A stretch of DNA of 64,000 nucleotides from Pseudomonas fluorescens. GTDB taxonomy: Bacteria; Pseudomonadota; Gammaproteobacteria; Pseudomonadales; Pseudomonadaceae. The number at the start of each line of letters is the position of its first letter. Positions within the stretch are counted from its first letter, which is position 1. Shown piece by piece: positions 56,130 through 64,000 of the stretch. The notes beneath the pieces were generated by a model. It saw only the letters and a program-made list of their open reading frames with translations, was not told the DNA's origin and searched no databases. The position numbers were made by a program, and so were the translations under genes. The stretch covers positions 1,488,001 through 1,552,000 of the forward strand of contig LR782234.1 of assembly GCA_902825215.1 (NCBI GenBank), read 5' to 3'.

Positions 56130-56328
56130 AATCCTCCGGGCTAAGGTTTGAACACTTGAAGGGTTCACCCAGAGGCGCAGGCTTGTTCCTATCGTCGGTC
56201 TAGGCCAGATGCATTCTTTATCGGCGCTTGGGTGAAAGGAGGAGGGTGAAAATCTCCCACGGTCTGTACTGCGCTAACAGTCAGAATCGAGCCTTGTCCC
56301 TCCTCCTCCCTTCAAGTCCTACCATACA
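56130..56328 (-). ncRNA. Predicted IS110 bridge RNA in the transposase leader
   Basis: On the transposase strand, a stem GGGAGGAGGAGGG (56298-56310) pairs with CCCUCCUCCUUUC (56234-56246). It encloses AGGCUCG (56288-56294), a hairpin (56263-56285) and GUGGGAG (56254-56260). AGGCUCG equals the left half of the REP target and GUGGGAG is complementary to the right half. A second stem-loop (56166-56233) contains AAAGAAU, near the left donor ATAGAAT, and ACAAG, complementary to the right donor CTTGT. This matches the target- and donor-binding loops known for the IS621 bridge RNA. The exact RNA ends are not known. Confidence 0.75.
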
Positions 56329-56365
56329 AGCGAGCCTGCTCGCGAAAGCGTCAGAGGCGTTGCCA

Positions 56366-57385
56366 CTAAACCTCGACCGGCACCGACAACTTCGGATCAC
56401 CCAGCGCGTGGCTCTTGGCATCGAAGAAGCGCAACTCGACACCGGTGCCGTCGAACAGCTTGCTGTAATGGCGCTTCTGATGCTGAACGAACGCCGCACT
56501 GCGCGGATAAATCGAAATCGCCACGCTCGCCGGTTTGGCCAGACGCAGCGCGCGGACGATGTGCGCGTCCTGCTCACCCAAGGCATGGCCGAAGATGCAC
56601 AGGCTGCCGCCGTGGCCCAATAGCTGCTGATAACAGAACGACAGATAATCCGAGCTGCGGATGGTCTTGAGTTTGTCCGCGCTCGGCCCTTCGCTGACGA
56701 ACAGCGGCACGTCATCGAGCGTCTTCAGCGTGTTGTTGATGGCGAAACTGCCGAGCAGCGTGCCCTCGGTCGAGGTCAGCTTGCGCGCCGTGCCGTCCTG
56801 GTTACGCACCAGATGCAGGCCTCCGTGCAGGTAAAGCAGACGCGGTTTGTCGGTGGCGCTTTCGCTCAAGTCGAAACTGGCGTTCGGGCCGTTGAACAGA
56901 TCGTCGATCACGGCGCTGTCGTGTTGCAGCGCCCAGTAGTTGAGCAAATCGTAGTTGGTGGTGAATACCGTGCGATAGCGCGCCAGTTCTTCATTGAGCG
57001 TCGCCAGCGTCGTCGGCTGCACCAGCCGCCACGGGATGTGCATGGCGTGCACGGTGTTGATCAGCGCTTCCTTGATCGCGTAATAGCGATTGCGCGGCGC
57101 CGCCGAGCTGACGGCCAGCGCCTTGTTGACCCGGCTGGTGGTTTTCAGCGCGCCGAGTACCTGCTCGAAACTGCGCGTTTGCAGCGCGTCGAACACCGCG
57201 AATTCCGAGGCGCTCAGGGGTTTTTCTTCCACGGTGCGGGCATTTTCGAACAGCGAGTCGTAGCCGAAGTCGTCCCATACCGCGCGGCTGGCGCCGTTGC
57301 CCACCAGCAGACCGTTGAAATCGGTCGCGGCGCGCAGGGCGTTCCAGTCTTCGAGGGTGGCGTCGACATTCAGAAAATCAGTCAT
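56366..57385 (-). CDS. DUF4917-family, SIR2-like protein
   Basis: The 339-residue cytoplasmic protein has motifs in the order of SIR2-like NAD-binding folds: GNGAS (29-33), FTTNYDLLNYW (141-151), LYLHGGLHL (185-192) and CIFGHALGEQDAHI (263-276). It lacks a sirtuin zinc module. SIR2-like proteins without deacetylase features often cleave NAD, some in phage defence; no such partner gene is seen here. It lies directly beside the split REP of the IS110 element. Function unproven. Confidence 0.78.
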   Translation of the reverse strand: MTDFLNVDATLEDWNALRAATDFNGLLVGNGASRAVWDDFGYDSLFENARTVEEKPLSASEFAVFDALQTRSFEQVLGALKTTSRVNKALAVSSAAPRNRYYAIKEALINTVHAMHIPWRLVQPTTLATLNEELARYRTVFTTNYDLLNYWALQHDSAVIDDLFNGPNASFDLSESATDKPRLLYLHGGLHLVRNQDGTARKLTSTEGTLLGSFAINNTLKTLDDVPLFVSEGPSADKLKTIRSSDYLSFCYQQLLGHGGSLCIFGHALGEQDAHIVRALRLAKPASVAISIYPRSAAFVQHQKRHYSKLFDGTGVELRFFDAKSHALGDPKLSVPVEV

Positions 57386-57538
57386 TGCGCAGGCGTCTCA
57401 AAACAAAGGGGCAGATGGGCGGCGACTTTATCACGAGCGGGCATTGAGCCAGATCAACATCCGTCGTGACCGATCGGTCGATCCTGTGTGCATCCGCCGG
57501 AGCGCAGCGCTCGAACCGGCCCAGTCAGGAGACACACG

Positions 57539-58687
57539 ATGAGCAGCACCTTCTTCATTCCGGCGGTCAACATCATGGGCAGCGGCTGCCTCGACGAAGC
57601 CATGGACGCGATCCGCAACTACGGCTTCGGCAAGGCATTGATCGTCACCGACAGCGGTCTGGCCAAGGCCGGCGTCGCCACTCTGGTGGCCGAGAAACTG
57701 GCCATGCAGGACATCGACTCGGTGATTTTCGACGGCGCCAAACCCAACCCGAGCATCGCCAATGTCGAGGCCGGGCTGGCGCTTTTGCAGGCCAGCGACT
57801 GCGATTTCATCGTCTCGCTGGGCGGCGGTTCGCCCCACGACTGCGCCAAAGGCATCGCCCTCTGCGCGACCAATGGCGGGCACATCCGCGACTACGAAGG
57901 CGTCGATCAATCGCAAAAGCCGCAACTGCCGCTGGTCGCGATCAACACCACCGCCGGCACCGCCAGCGAGATGACCCGCTTCTGCATCATCACCGATGAA
58001 GCGCGCCACGTGAAAATGGCCATCGTCGATCGCAACGTCACGCCGCTGTTGTCGGTCAACGATCCGCAACTGATGGTCGCCATGCCCAAAGGCCTGACTG
58101 CGGCCACCGGCATGGACGCGCTGACCCACGCCATCGAAGCCTACGTTTCGACCGCCGCCAACCCGATCACCGATGCCTGTGCACTCAAAGCCATGAGCCT
58201 GATCAGCAACAACCTGCGCCTGGCCGTGCGTGATGGCAACGACCTCGCCGCACGGGAAAACATGGCTTACGCACAATTCCTCGCCGGCATGGCCTTCAAC
58301 AATGCCTCGCTGGGTTTCGTCCATGCGATGGCACACCAGTTGGGCGGCTTCTATGACTTGCCGCACGGCGTCTGCAATGCCGTGCTGCTGCCGCATGTGC
58401 AGGCGTTCAATGCGCAGGTGTGTGCTGAACGACTGAGAGACGTCGCCCATGCGATGGGCGCGGATATTCGCGGATTCAGCGCGGAGGAGGGCGCGCAGGC
58501 CGCGATCAACGCGATCCGCAGCCTGGCCAGGGACGTCGAGATACCCGGTGGCCTGCGTGAACTGGGCGCCAGACTCAGCGATATTCCACTGCTCGCCGCC
58601 AACGCCTTGAAAGACGCTTGTGGATTGACCAATCCACGGGCGGCGGATCAGCGCCAGATCGAGGAGATCTTTCGCAACGCGTTTTGA
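57539..58687 (+). CDS. yiaY: Iron-containing alcohol dehydrogenase (YiaY-like)
   Basis: The 382-residue protein is a group III alcohol dehydrogenase with the NAD loop [17 protein letters not shown], the substrate-side segment [15 protein letters not shown] and metal ligands in [15 protein letters not shown] and [21 protein letters not shown]. The start [11 protein letters not shown] after AGGAGA agrees with the YiaY subgroup. Alcohol substrate not determinable. Its last 40 bp overlap the convergent Ig-like gene. Confidence 0.9.
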   Translation: MSSTFFIPAVNIMGSGCLDEAMDAIRNYGFGKALIVTDSGLAKAGVATLVAEKLAMQDIDSVIFDGAKPNPSIANVEAGLALLQASDCDFIVSLGGGSPHDCAKGIALCATNGGHIRDYEGVDQSQKPQLPLVAINTTAGTASEMTRFCIITDEARHVKMAIVDRNVTPLLSVNDPQLMVAMPKGLTAATGMDALTHAIEAYVSTAANPITDACALKAMSLISNNLRLAVRDGNDLAARENMAYAQFLAGMAFNNASLGFVHAMAHQLGGFYDLPHGVCNAVLLPHVQAFNAQVCAERLRDVAHAMGADIRGFSAEEGAQAAINAIRSLARDVEIPGGLRELGARLSDIPLLAANALKDACGLTNPRAADQRQIEEIFRNAF

Positions 58688-59328
58688 TAAAAGGCGCGAA
58701 GGCGGGCGAAGTCGAACAGTCCTTCGCGTGCTTCCACAAGCACGGTGAATGTGCGCACGCGGGACCAGTTCGACGCGATGCCACTCAAGCGATGACTGGC
58801 GCAGATCCGGTGCTGTTGCGCAGCGTCGATATCGGTCAGTTGAGTGAACCAGGTACGGTCAGCCTCAACTATCACTTCGGCGAGGTGACGGCCGTTGTTC
58901 AAATCGACAATATCGACGTAACCGCCTTCGCGCGGCACTGTTCCTGTAAACGTCACAACATCGCTGACGTTCTCGTGTTCTTCAGGAGAAACGATCACAG
59001 GCGCGTCGTCCGTGGCGGTGACTTCGAATGCGCGGTCGGCAGACCAGTCCGACGTGGTTCCGGCGATCACACGTGCACGGATTCGATGAGGACCTGGTGA
59101 GAGTTCTTCAAACACATCAACTGTCCAGCGTCCGTCGGCATCGATCGGACCCGACGCATAATGAAAGTTTTCCCTGGCGTCCCATATCTCGATCAGACCG
59201 CCTGCCTGGCCCGTACCGAAAAGATGCGGGCGGCGTGCGGTTTTGCTGCCTTCGAACGGGAACACGATCGACAACATTCGCGGTTGGCCGCCTGCTTGAT
59301 GCGCGCTACTCATGACCGGTTTGCTCAC
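58648..59328 (-). CDS. Protein with two Ig-like beta-sandwich repeats
   Basis: The 226-residue protein has two related segments of about 85 residues: [14 protein letters not shown]...[20 protein letters not shown]...[10 protein letters not shown] and [15 protein letters not shown]...[20 protein letters not shown]...[10 protein letters not shown]. These resemble bacterial Ig-like domains of adhesins and insecticidal-type surface proteins. No signal peptide is seen. The start is uncertain: GTG 59328 or ATG 59313, neither with a strong ribosome site. Divergent from the delta-60 gene. Function unknown. Confidence 0.72.
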   Translation of the reverse strand: MSKPVMSSAHQAGGQPRMLSIVFPFEGSKTARRPHLFGTGQAGGLIEIWDARENFHYASGPIDADGRWTVDVFEELSPGPHRIRARVIAGTTSDWSADRAFEVTATDDAPVIVSPEEHENVSDVVTFTGTVPREGGYVDIVDLNNGRHLAEVIVEADRTWFTQLTDIDAAQQHRICASHRLSGIASNWSRVRTFTVLVEAREGLFDFARLRAFYQNALRKISSIWR

Positions 59329-59532
59329 TTGAAAACAGAGGATCCCAGCGTTACAGCTTTGCCTGAGCGTGAAACCTGTAAGAAATAACAGTCTTTTAGA
59401 TTCTATTGATTTAAGCGCTATTGCATTAGGTGTTTAAAAACTGTCACTTCTATCAGTTGTCGGGCGTGAGTGCTTCGGATCGAATGTCCTGCACAGCGGG
59501 AACGCAATCGATCTTTCGAGGAGCGCACCAAC

Positions 59533-60801
59533 ATGTCAAACAACAAAGTCCCAATCGCACAGTCAGCGGGAGAGATGGATCTCACCTTTGGTACCTCAGG
59601 TTTGTGCACGCTGCGTTTTACAAGCGAGGGCAGGACGATAGGCGAAGGTGCGGCGACGACGCCGTCGGGGCAAATTATCGTTAGCGCGACCATCATCGAT
59701 GCGGAGGGAAAATCCAGTTACGGCCTTGCGCGTCTGGACGCCGAAGGTCATCCAGACCTGAACTTTGGTACGGCGGGCTTCCTTACCGGCCAATTCAATG
59801 ATGATGCGGCCTCGCAGGGCGGGCAGGTGTTCGTCGACAAGCATGAGCGCATCTGGATGTGTGGCGTGAAAAGCGGCATAACCACCGAGTACCAACAGGT
59901 CATCGCTCGATTCAATTCTGACGGCTCGCCCGATGTCGAGTTCGGTGGTCCGCAGCCAGGTTATCGAGAAGTGCCCATGCGCATTACCTCACTGCTCGGT
60001 GCCACGGGCGGCAGCCTGATTTTGGCAAAATCGGATCCTCAGCTTGCGGAGCCTGACAGATTGCTGTTCATGACTTCGCGAAACGGCAACGGACTGCTGG
60101 CGCGTTTCCATCTCGATGGCAAGGATGACAACACGTTCGACGGTAAAGGCTGGAAACACCTGGAAGTCTTCAAGCTTGGCATTACCCTGCGGGGAGTCAC
60201 GCAGTTGAACGATGGGCTGATTCTTGTGAACGGCGGGCTCGAAGGCCTCAGCCAGGGTTTGGTGATGGCGTTCGACCAGAGCGGAGCGGTCGCGGAATTT
60301 GGTGAGGGAGGTGTGTTGCGTTTGCTGATCGAAAAGGATGGTGCACCTCTCAAAAGCACGGTGAACCACATTATTGTGCAATCGGCGGAGCGCTTGCTCT
60401 TGATCGGTTCGGCGATTGACGCCGGCGGGGTTCAGCACGCGTTCATCAGTGGAATCTTGAAAAGTGGCCAATTCGACCCCGACTTCAACGCCGGTGTACC
60501 GGTCATCACCGCGGCAACCGAAGCACTGGACCTGCGTGGCTGGCGAGCGGGTTTTGCGCTGGACGATAACGACGGCAAGCGAATCGTCACGGTCGGACAG
60601 ACCTCGGCCGGCGAACAACGCTTGCTGACAGGAGGCTTTCTGGTCGATGGCGCCGTGGACCCAGCGTTCGATGTCGAAGGCACGGCCGGGATCGAATGGA
60701 CTGCGCAGGCGGCCTCCCTCCAGGGTTCTCGCGTGCTGGTGCTGGGGCACAAGGACGGTGCGGCTTATGTGGTGCGATTGTTGACCGCTGCGGTTGGCTG
60801 A
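59533..60801 (+). CDS. Delta-60 repeat protein
   Basis: The 422-residue protein has repeated units of about 50-60 residues with a DxxFGxxG signature: MDLTFGTSGLCTLRF, PDLNFGTAGFLTGQF, PDVEFGGPQPGYREV, DNTFDGKGWKHLEV, AEFGEGGVLRLL, FDPDFNAGVPVI and DPAFDVEGTAGIEW. These delta-60 repeats probably build a beta-propeller. No signal peptide is seen. GAGGAGC precedes the ATG. The upstream region is AT-rich compared with the rest of the window. Function unknown. Confidence 0.82.
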   Translation: MSNNKVPIAQSAGEMDLTFGTSGLCTLRFTSEGRTIGEGAATTPSGQIIVSATIIDAEGKSSYGLARLDAEGHPDLNFGTAGFLTGQFNDDAASQGGQVFVDKHERIWMCGVKSGITTEYQQVIARFNSDGSPDVEFGGPQPGYREVPMRITSLLGATGGSLILAKSDPQLAEPDRLLFMTSRNGNGLLARFHLDGKDDNTFDGKGWKHLEVFKLGITLRGVTQLNDGLILVNGGLEGLSQGLVMAFDQSGAVAEFGEGGVLRLLIEKDGAPLKSTVNHIIVQSAERLLLIGSAIDAGGVQHAFISGILKSGQFDPDFNAGVPVITAATEALDLRGWRAGFALDDNDGKRIVTVGQTSAGEQRLLTGGFLVDGAVDPAFDVEGTAGIEWTAQAASLQGSRVLVLGHKDGAAYVVRLLTAAVG

Positions 60802-60978
60802 CGGCAGGGCAATCACACGATGGACGTGACTGGAATCCGGGCTATCCTGCCGACCCGGACGAACCCCAGTCATGCTGCAGCAAAGCCAGATTCCGGGGTG
60901 AATTGCTCACACTGGATAATTGATCACGCATCGAACGGGTTGAAACGGCTGAAAGGGAAAGGGATAGTGCGCGGCTGA

Positions 60979-61059
60979 AGCATTATCAAACCCGTTTCGA
61001 CAATCCTGCGTTATGACGGCAAGTCTTACGTTCTGCCACCAGGTTTCAAAGGTCTGTAA
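60979..61059 (+). pseudogene. C-terminal remnant of a paralogue of the next gene
   Basis: A short open stretch reads SIIKPVSTILRYDGKSYVLP then PGFKGL and stop. It parallels the end of the downstream protein (KQTRITLTYDGEQYVVPEDY then RGY and stop): same length to the stop and the shared YDG.xYV.P pattern. A stop at 60976 and the lack of any start show it is not a gene. It suggests a deleted tandem copy. Confidence 0.65.
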
Positions 61060-61097
61060 TCGACCCGCATTCACACGACATTTATCAAGGAAGAACC

Positions 61098-61811
61098 ATG
61101 CTCCCACCCACCAGACTGCTGATTGCCATTGGTTTTCTCGCCTGCGCGTTCCAGGCCCAGGCCGCTTGCGACATCAAGGCCTTCGACGGCAAGTCCCTGT
61201 CACGCTGCAAGGTCTGGCCTGCGGTGCAGAACCAGGCGATCGCGGTGACCTCGACGTATCTGGCAGACCCCGGTGACGATGAGGCCGGTGTGTTCGATCT
61301 GGATCTGGCGATCGTCGACGCGAGCAGCGCCAAACCCGTCGCCACCTACCGCAAGCCGGGGGCGTACAACTCCGATGCCGTGCGCTTTGACGACCTGCGT
61401 ATCGACACGGCGCGTTATCGACTGGCGCCGGAGACTCGGGCGTTTGGCCTGCGCTCGAAGTTTTCGCACAGCTCCCAGGCCAATCCTTACGAAAAAACCG
61501 ATCTGGCCCTGTACGTGCGTGAAGGCAATGCGCTGCGGCCGGTGCTGGAGGGGCTGGTGATTGCCAAGAGCAATGGCGAGTTCGTGGATTGCGAAGGCTA
61601 TGAAAAGAAGATTCGACGCAGCGTGGACATCGGCCCCTCCAGCCACCATGGCCTGGCCGACCTGATTGTCACCACCCGTGGCAGCAAGACGAAAAATACC
61701 CGGTCGGGCCAGGAATGTGTGTCCAGCACGACCCCACTGAAACAGACCCGCATCACCCTGACTTACGACGGCGAGCAATATGTCGTTCCCGAGGACTACA
61801 GGGGTTATTGA
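61098..61811 (+). CDS. Exported protein of unknown function
   Basis: The 237-residue protein has a clear signal peptide (LLIAIGFLACAFQAQA, cleavage before ACDIKAF). The mature part contains five cysteines at most (ACDIK, SRCKVW, VDCEGYE, GQECVSS) and ends YDGEQYVVPEDYRGY. It looks like a beta-rich periplasmic protein. AAGGAAG lies 6-7 bp before the ATG. I do not recognise the family. A remnant of a similar C-terminus lies just upstream. Confidence 0.8.
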   Translation: MLPPTRLLIAIGFLACAFQAQAACDIKAFDGKSLSRCKVWPAVQNQAIAVTSTYLADPGDDEAGVFDLDLAIVDASSAKPVATYRKPGAYNSDAVRFDDLRIDTARYRLAPETRAFGLRSKFSHSSQANPYEKTDLALYVREGNALRPVLEGLVIAKSNGEFVDCEGYEKKIRRSVDIGPSSHHGLADLIVTTRGSKTKNTRSGQECVSSTTPLKQTRITLTYDGEQYVVPEDYRGY

Positions 61812-61895
61812 TTGATGATCTCCAACCGGTCGGCGACCTCGCCTCGCGGCTGATATAGACTGGCCGCCACGTGTTCTGGCGCTTGCAGGTTCCCC

Positions 61896-62534
61896 ATGAC
61901 TCCATCGTTGCTTATGGCCGTGCTGGCCTCGGGTTTCATCTACGGCATCACCCCGGGACCGGGCGTGCTCGCGGTGTTCGGCATCGGTGCGGCGCATGGG
62001 CGGCGGGCCGGGGCGGGGTTTCTGTGTGGGCATTTGCTCGGTGATGTGGTCTGGTGCAGCACGGCGTTGATCGCAATTGTCGGCGCCCGTGAAATCGGCA
62101 GCACGGCGTTTGATGTGCTCGGCGTGCTCAGCGCGCTGTACCTGTTCTGGCTCGGCTGGCGCGCAGTGCGGGCGCAACGCCGCAGCAGTGACGAAGCGCA
62201 AGGCGCGGCGCGCCAGCCGTTCTGGCACGGCATCGTGTTCGGCCTGACCAATCCAAAGGCCTACCCCGTGGCCGTGGCGACGTTCACTGCGCTGCTGTCG
62301 AGCCGCGCCGAACTGCTCAACTGGTCAATGCTGCCGGCGCTGATTGCTCTGAGTTTCGTCGGCGGCGCGCTGGCTTACGCCATTCTGGTCGGCGTGGTCG
62401 GCGCCCATCGTGTACGCAGTGTTTATCAACGCCACGAACTGTTGATCACTCGACTGTGCGGGGTGATGTTCATCGGTTTCGCCATCAACGCGCTGATGCA
62501 TGCGCTACCGGGTTTGATGCCGAACAAGGCTTAA
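61896..62534 (+). CDS. LysE-family exporter
   Basis: The 212-residue inner-membrane protein with about six helices has the LysE/RhtB motif GITPGPGVLAVFGIGAAHGRRAG near the N-terminus and GIVFGLTNPKAYPVAVATF in the middle. It probably exports an amino acid or homoserine-type compound by proton antiport. Monocistronic; no regulator adjacent. Confidence 0.9.
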   Translation: MTPSLLMAVLASGFIYGITPGPGVLAVFGIGAAHGRRAGAGFLCGHLLGDVVWCSTALIAIVGAREIGSTAFDVLGVLSALYLFWLGWRAVRAQRRSSDEAQGAARQPFWHGIVFGLTNPKAYPVAVATFTALLSSRAELLNWSMLPALIALSFVGGALAYAILVGVVGAHRVRSVYQRHELLITRLCGVMFIGFAINALMHALPGLMPNKA

Positions 62535-62696
62535 CGCGGGTTTGCCAGACACACCGTTCGTCGCGCCTAGGCCAGTTTTTCTAAACCTTTGACCGTTAAA
62601 ACATTCCTAACTGAGGCGGACGTTGGTCCGCCGCGTGCATTTAAGCAGCGGGCAAATCACGGCCCGTTTGAATTTTCAACGAAGGAGGGCGCGACC

Positions 62697-63200
62697 ATGA
62701 GCCGGATGGCCACCCGTTTACGTACCGTCAGTTTCGCAACCGTGCTGGGCCTTTGCGCCAGCAGTGCGTTCGCCCAGTCGCCTGCCGAATTCATCAACGA
62801 TGCCTCCGCCAAAGGCATGGCCGACATCGAAGCCAGCCGTCTGGCGCACGGCAAGACCGAATCCAAAGAGGTCAAGGATTACACCATCGTCGTCATCAAC
62901 GACCGCACCACGGCCAATCAGCACCTGGCAAAAATCGCCAGGAAACTTGACCTGCCTGTCGCGCCCCGCGAAGAGATCGCCGACAAGGCCAAAGAACTGA
63001 TGCCGGAAGTCAAGGATGGCGCGACCTTCGATCAGGCCTACGCGGCGAGTCAGGTCAAGGCCACCGAAGAAGCCATCACCCAGATCGAGCAACAGGCAAA
63101 GACCACCGACGTGCCGGAAATCAAAGCGTTTGCCGATGAGACGTTGCCGAAGCTGCAAAGCCATCTGGAGAAGGCCCGCGCATTGCAGGCCAGCCGTTAA
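62697..63200 (+). CDS. Periplasmic DUF4142 protein
   Basis: The 167-residue protein has a signal peptide (LRTVSFATVLGLCASSAFA, cleavage before QSPAEF) and a helical, ferritin-like DUF4142 domain: FINDASAKGMADIEASRLAH, VKDYTIVVINDRTTANQHLA, DQAYAASQVKATEEAITQIE. Such proteins are often stress-induced in the envelope. The ATG at 62697 follows AAGGAGG; the earlier in-frame ATG at 62589 is unlikely. A strong terminator follows. Confidence 0.9.
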   Translation: MSRMATRLRTVSFATVLGLCASSAFAQSPAEFINDASAKGMADIEASRLAHGKTESKEVKDYTIVVINDRTTANQHLAKIARKLDLPVAPREEIADKAKELMPEVKDGATFDQAYAASQVKATEEAITQIEQQAKTTDVPEIKAFADETLPKLQSHLEKARALQASR

Positions 63201-63227
63201 ACCCGCCAGTACTTGCATGTACCGCTG

Positions 63228-63276
63228 AAACCTTCGCAGTGCCTGCTTGATACAGGCACTGTCGAAGGTTTTTTTA
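63228..63276 (+). terminator. Intrinsic terminator after the DUF4142 gene
   Basis: AAACCTTCG-C-AGTGCCTG, a 7-nt loop, then CAGGCACT-G-TCGAAGGTTTTTTT form a long, almost perfect hairpin with a T-run, 27 bp past the stop codon. Confidence 0.95.
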
Positions 63277-63291
63277 TGCCTGCGACACGTC

Positions 63292-63386
63292 CCCTGTGGG
63301 AGCGAGCCTGCTCGCGAATGCGGTGTGTCAGGCGATCATGTATTGCCTGAAACTCCGTTTTCGCGAGCAGGCTCGCTCCCACACAG
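63292..63386. repeat. REP pair, GAGCCTGCTC type
   Basis: CCTGTGGGAGCGAGCCTGCT (63293) and TTTCGCGAGCAGGCTCGCTC (63359) are inverted between the convergent DUF4142 and permease-like genes. Confidence 0.92.
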
Positions 63387-63407
63387 GGGTGTGAATATGC
63401 AGATTGC

Positions 63408-63818
63408 TCAGCACTCATTCAAATCCTGCTTTGGCTTGCTCTTGTCACCGAGCCCCTCCAGATCAAACACCTGGTTTTCACCCAGCGAGCGGTAATGCTT
63501 GCGCAATTCCTCAAGCTGCTTGAGGTCCAGCGCCTCCAGCCCGAGCATCGCGTTCTGCGCTTCCTTGTTGACCCGCAGCAGCTCATCGAGCTTGAGGTGC
63601 AGGATGTCGGTGTCACGGTTTTGCGTGTTCTGAATCAGGAACACCATCAGGAACGTGATGATCGTGGTCGAGGTGTTGATGATCAGTTGCCAGGTATCGT
63701 TGTAACCAAAAATCGGTCCGCTCAAACCCCATAACCCGATCAGGATCAACGCGCCCATAAAGGTCTTCGGGCTACCGGCCCACAGGGCGAGTTTCTGGGC
63801 GATTTTTGCGAATTTCAT
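63408..63818 (-). CDS. Low-affinity iron permease-family membrane protein
   Basis: The 136-residue protein has two transmembrane helices (FMGALILIGLWGLSGPIFGY and WQLIINTSTTIITFLMVFLI) followed by the family motif QNTQNRDTDILHLKLDELLR and a charged tail. The Pfam family is named low-affinity iron permease after plant/fungal work; transport by the bacterial short form is unproven. Its promoter lies in 63819-64000. Confidence 0.87.
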   Translation of the reverse strand: MKFAKIAQKLALWAGSPKTFMGALILIGLWGLSGPIFGYNDTWQLIINTSTTIITFLMVFLIQNTQNRDTDILHLKLDELLRVNKEAQNAMLGLEALDLKQLEELRKHYRSLGENQVFDLEGLGDKSKPKQDLNEC

Positions 63819-64000
63819 GATGAAGTCCTTTTGTTGGGAGCTTGAAATTCAGACACCTGCATTGCGCTGAAAATTCTGTTTACAACTTCTCCCATGCACT
63901 TGATGCCTCGTCAGGACTCGCCAATTCAGTTCGTTTATTAGCTCGGCTTTCATTGTGGAGGTTTGGGTCTAGTATCAAATGGCAGTCAAACTGCCATCAG
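63819..64000. other. Intergenic end of window with a perfect hairpin
   Basis: No gene was seen. ATGGCAGT-CAA-ACTGCCAT (63979-63997) is a perfect 8-bp dyad three bases from the window edge; it could be a terminator or operator of a gene beyond. Confidence 0.5.

Larger units (their letters stand above)
55155..56330 (-). mobile_element. IS110-family insertion sequence inserted in a REP
   Basis: The REP sequence GTGGGAG|CGAGCCTGCTCGCG is interrupted after GTGGGAG. An AG dinucleotide (CT in transposase orientation) borders both ends (55153-55154 and 56329-56330), matching the CT core of IS110 elements. There are no long terminal inverted repeats, only a shared subterminal TATGGT. The noncoding part before the transposase is about 205 bp and that after it is 23 bp, the layout of the IS110 group with a leader-encoded RNA. 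About 1.18 kb in total. Confidence 0.9.

Noticed and set aside
1..64000. Prophage, conjugative or multi-gene defence island
   Set aside because: No integrase, phage structural gene, relaxase, tRNA junction or defence operon was found; the only mobile DNA seen is two single IS elements and dispersed repeats.

Overview
The window looks like chromosomal DNA of a Pseudomonas of the P. fluorescens group. Coding sequence is GC-rich and dense. The gene set is typical of that group: a complete pca cluster, a TtgABC/EmhABC-type RND pump with its TetR repressor, olsBA, rapA, xenB and an OprD-family porin. Intergenic DNA carries many REP elements with a GTGGGAGCGAGCCTGCTCGC or GTGGGAGCTGGCTTGCC core. 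No rRNA, tRNA, CRISPR array, plasmid or prophage module was seen.

Region by region: (1) 1-12.3 kb holds housekeeping and signalling genes: a truncated 3-hydroxyisobutyrate-dehydrogenase-type enzyme, an MHYT-GGDEF-EAL protein, a YkgJ-type Cys-cluster protein, an MFS transporter, rapA, two small conserved genes, a 37-codon ccoM-like cytochrome oxidase subunit behind an ANR-like box, and a Pit phosphate transporter. A 1-kb nest of repeats lies between ccoM and pitA. (2) 12.8-25.8 kb is the protocatechuate branch of the beta-ketoadipate pathway (pcaR, pcaK, pcaIJF, pcaHG, pcaT, pcaBDC) with a convergent OprD porin. Three dyads with a TTCGATAA/CGATAA core mark likely PcaR operators. Porin, PcaK and PcaT would bring in substrate; PcaHG, B, C, D, IJ and F convert protocatechuate to succinyl-CoA and acetyl-CoA. 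(3) 26.2-32.9 kb is the efflux operon with its divergent repressor. (4) 33-47.5 kb has xenB/MFS/arsR, acpH, olsBA with a PHO-box-like promoter, a serine hydrolase, YceI, a phospholipase-D-type cardiolipin synthase, bglX and a LemA/TPM/TPM module. (5) 47.5-64 kb is more mosaic: an IS481-family element inserted inside a palindromic repeat, a methyltransferase, a DMT exporter whose C-terminus is encoded by a REP, a DapA-like/class II aldolase pair with a divergent XRE-cupin regulator, an IS110-family element inserted in a REP, a SIR2-like DUF4917 protein, an iron alcohol dehydrogenase, an Ig-like protein and a delta-60-repeat protein, and several small secreted or membrane proteins.

The most interesting signal is in the IS110 element (55155-56330). 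Its roughly 200-nt leader folds by eye into two stem-loops. The first carries two 7-nt stretches that match the left and right halves of the very REP target in which the element sits. The second carries shorter matches to the element's own ends. That is the layout of a bridge RNA, and here the guide-target pairing can be read directly from the sequence.
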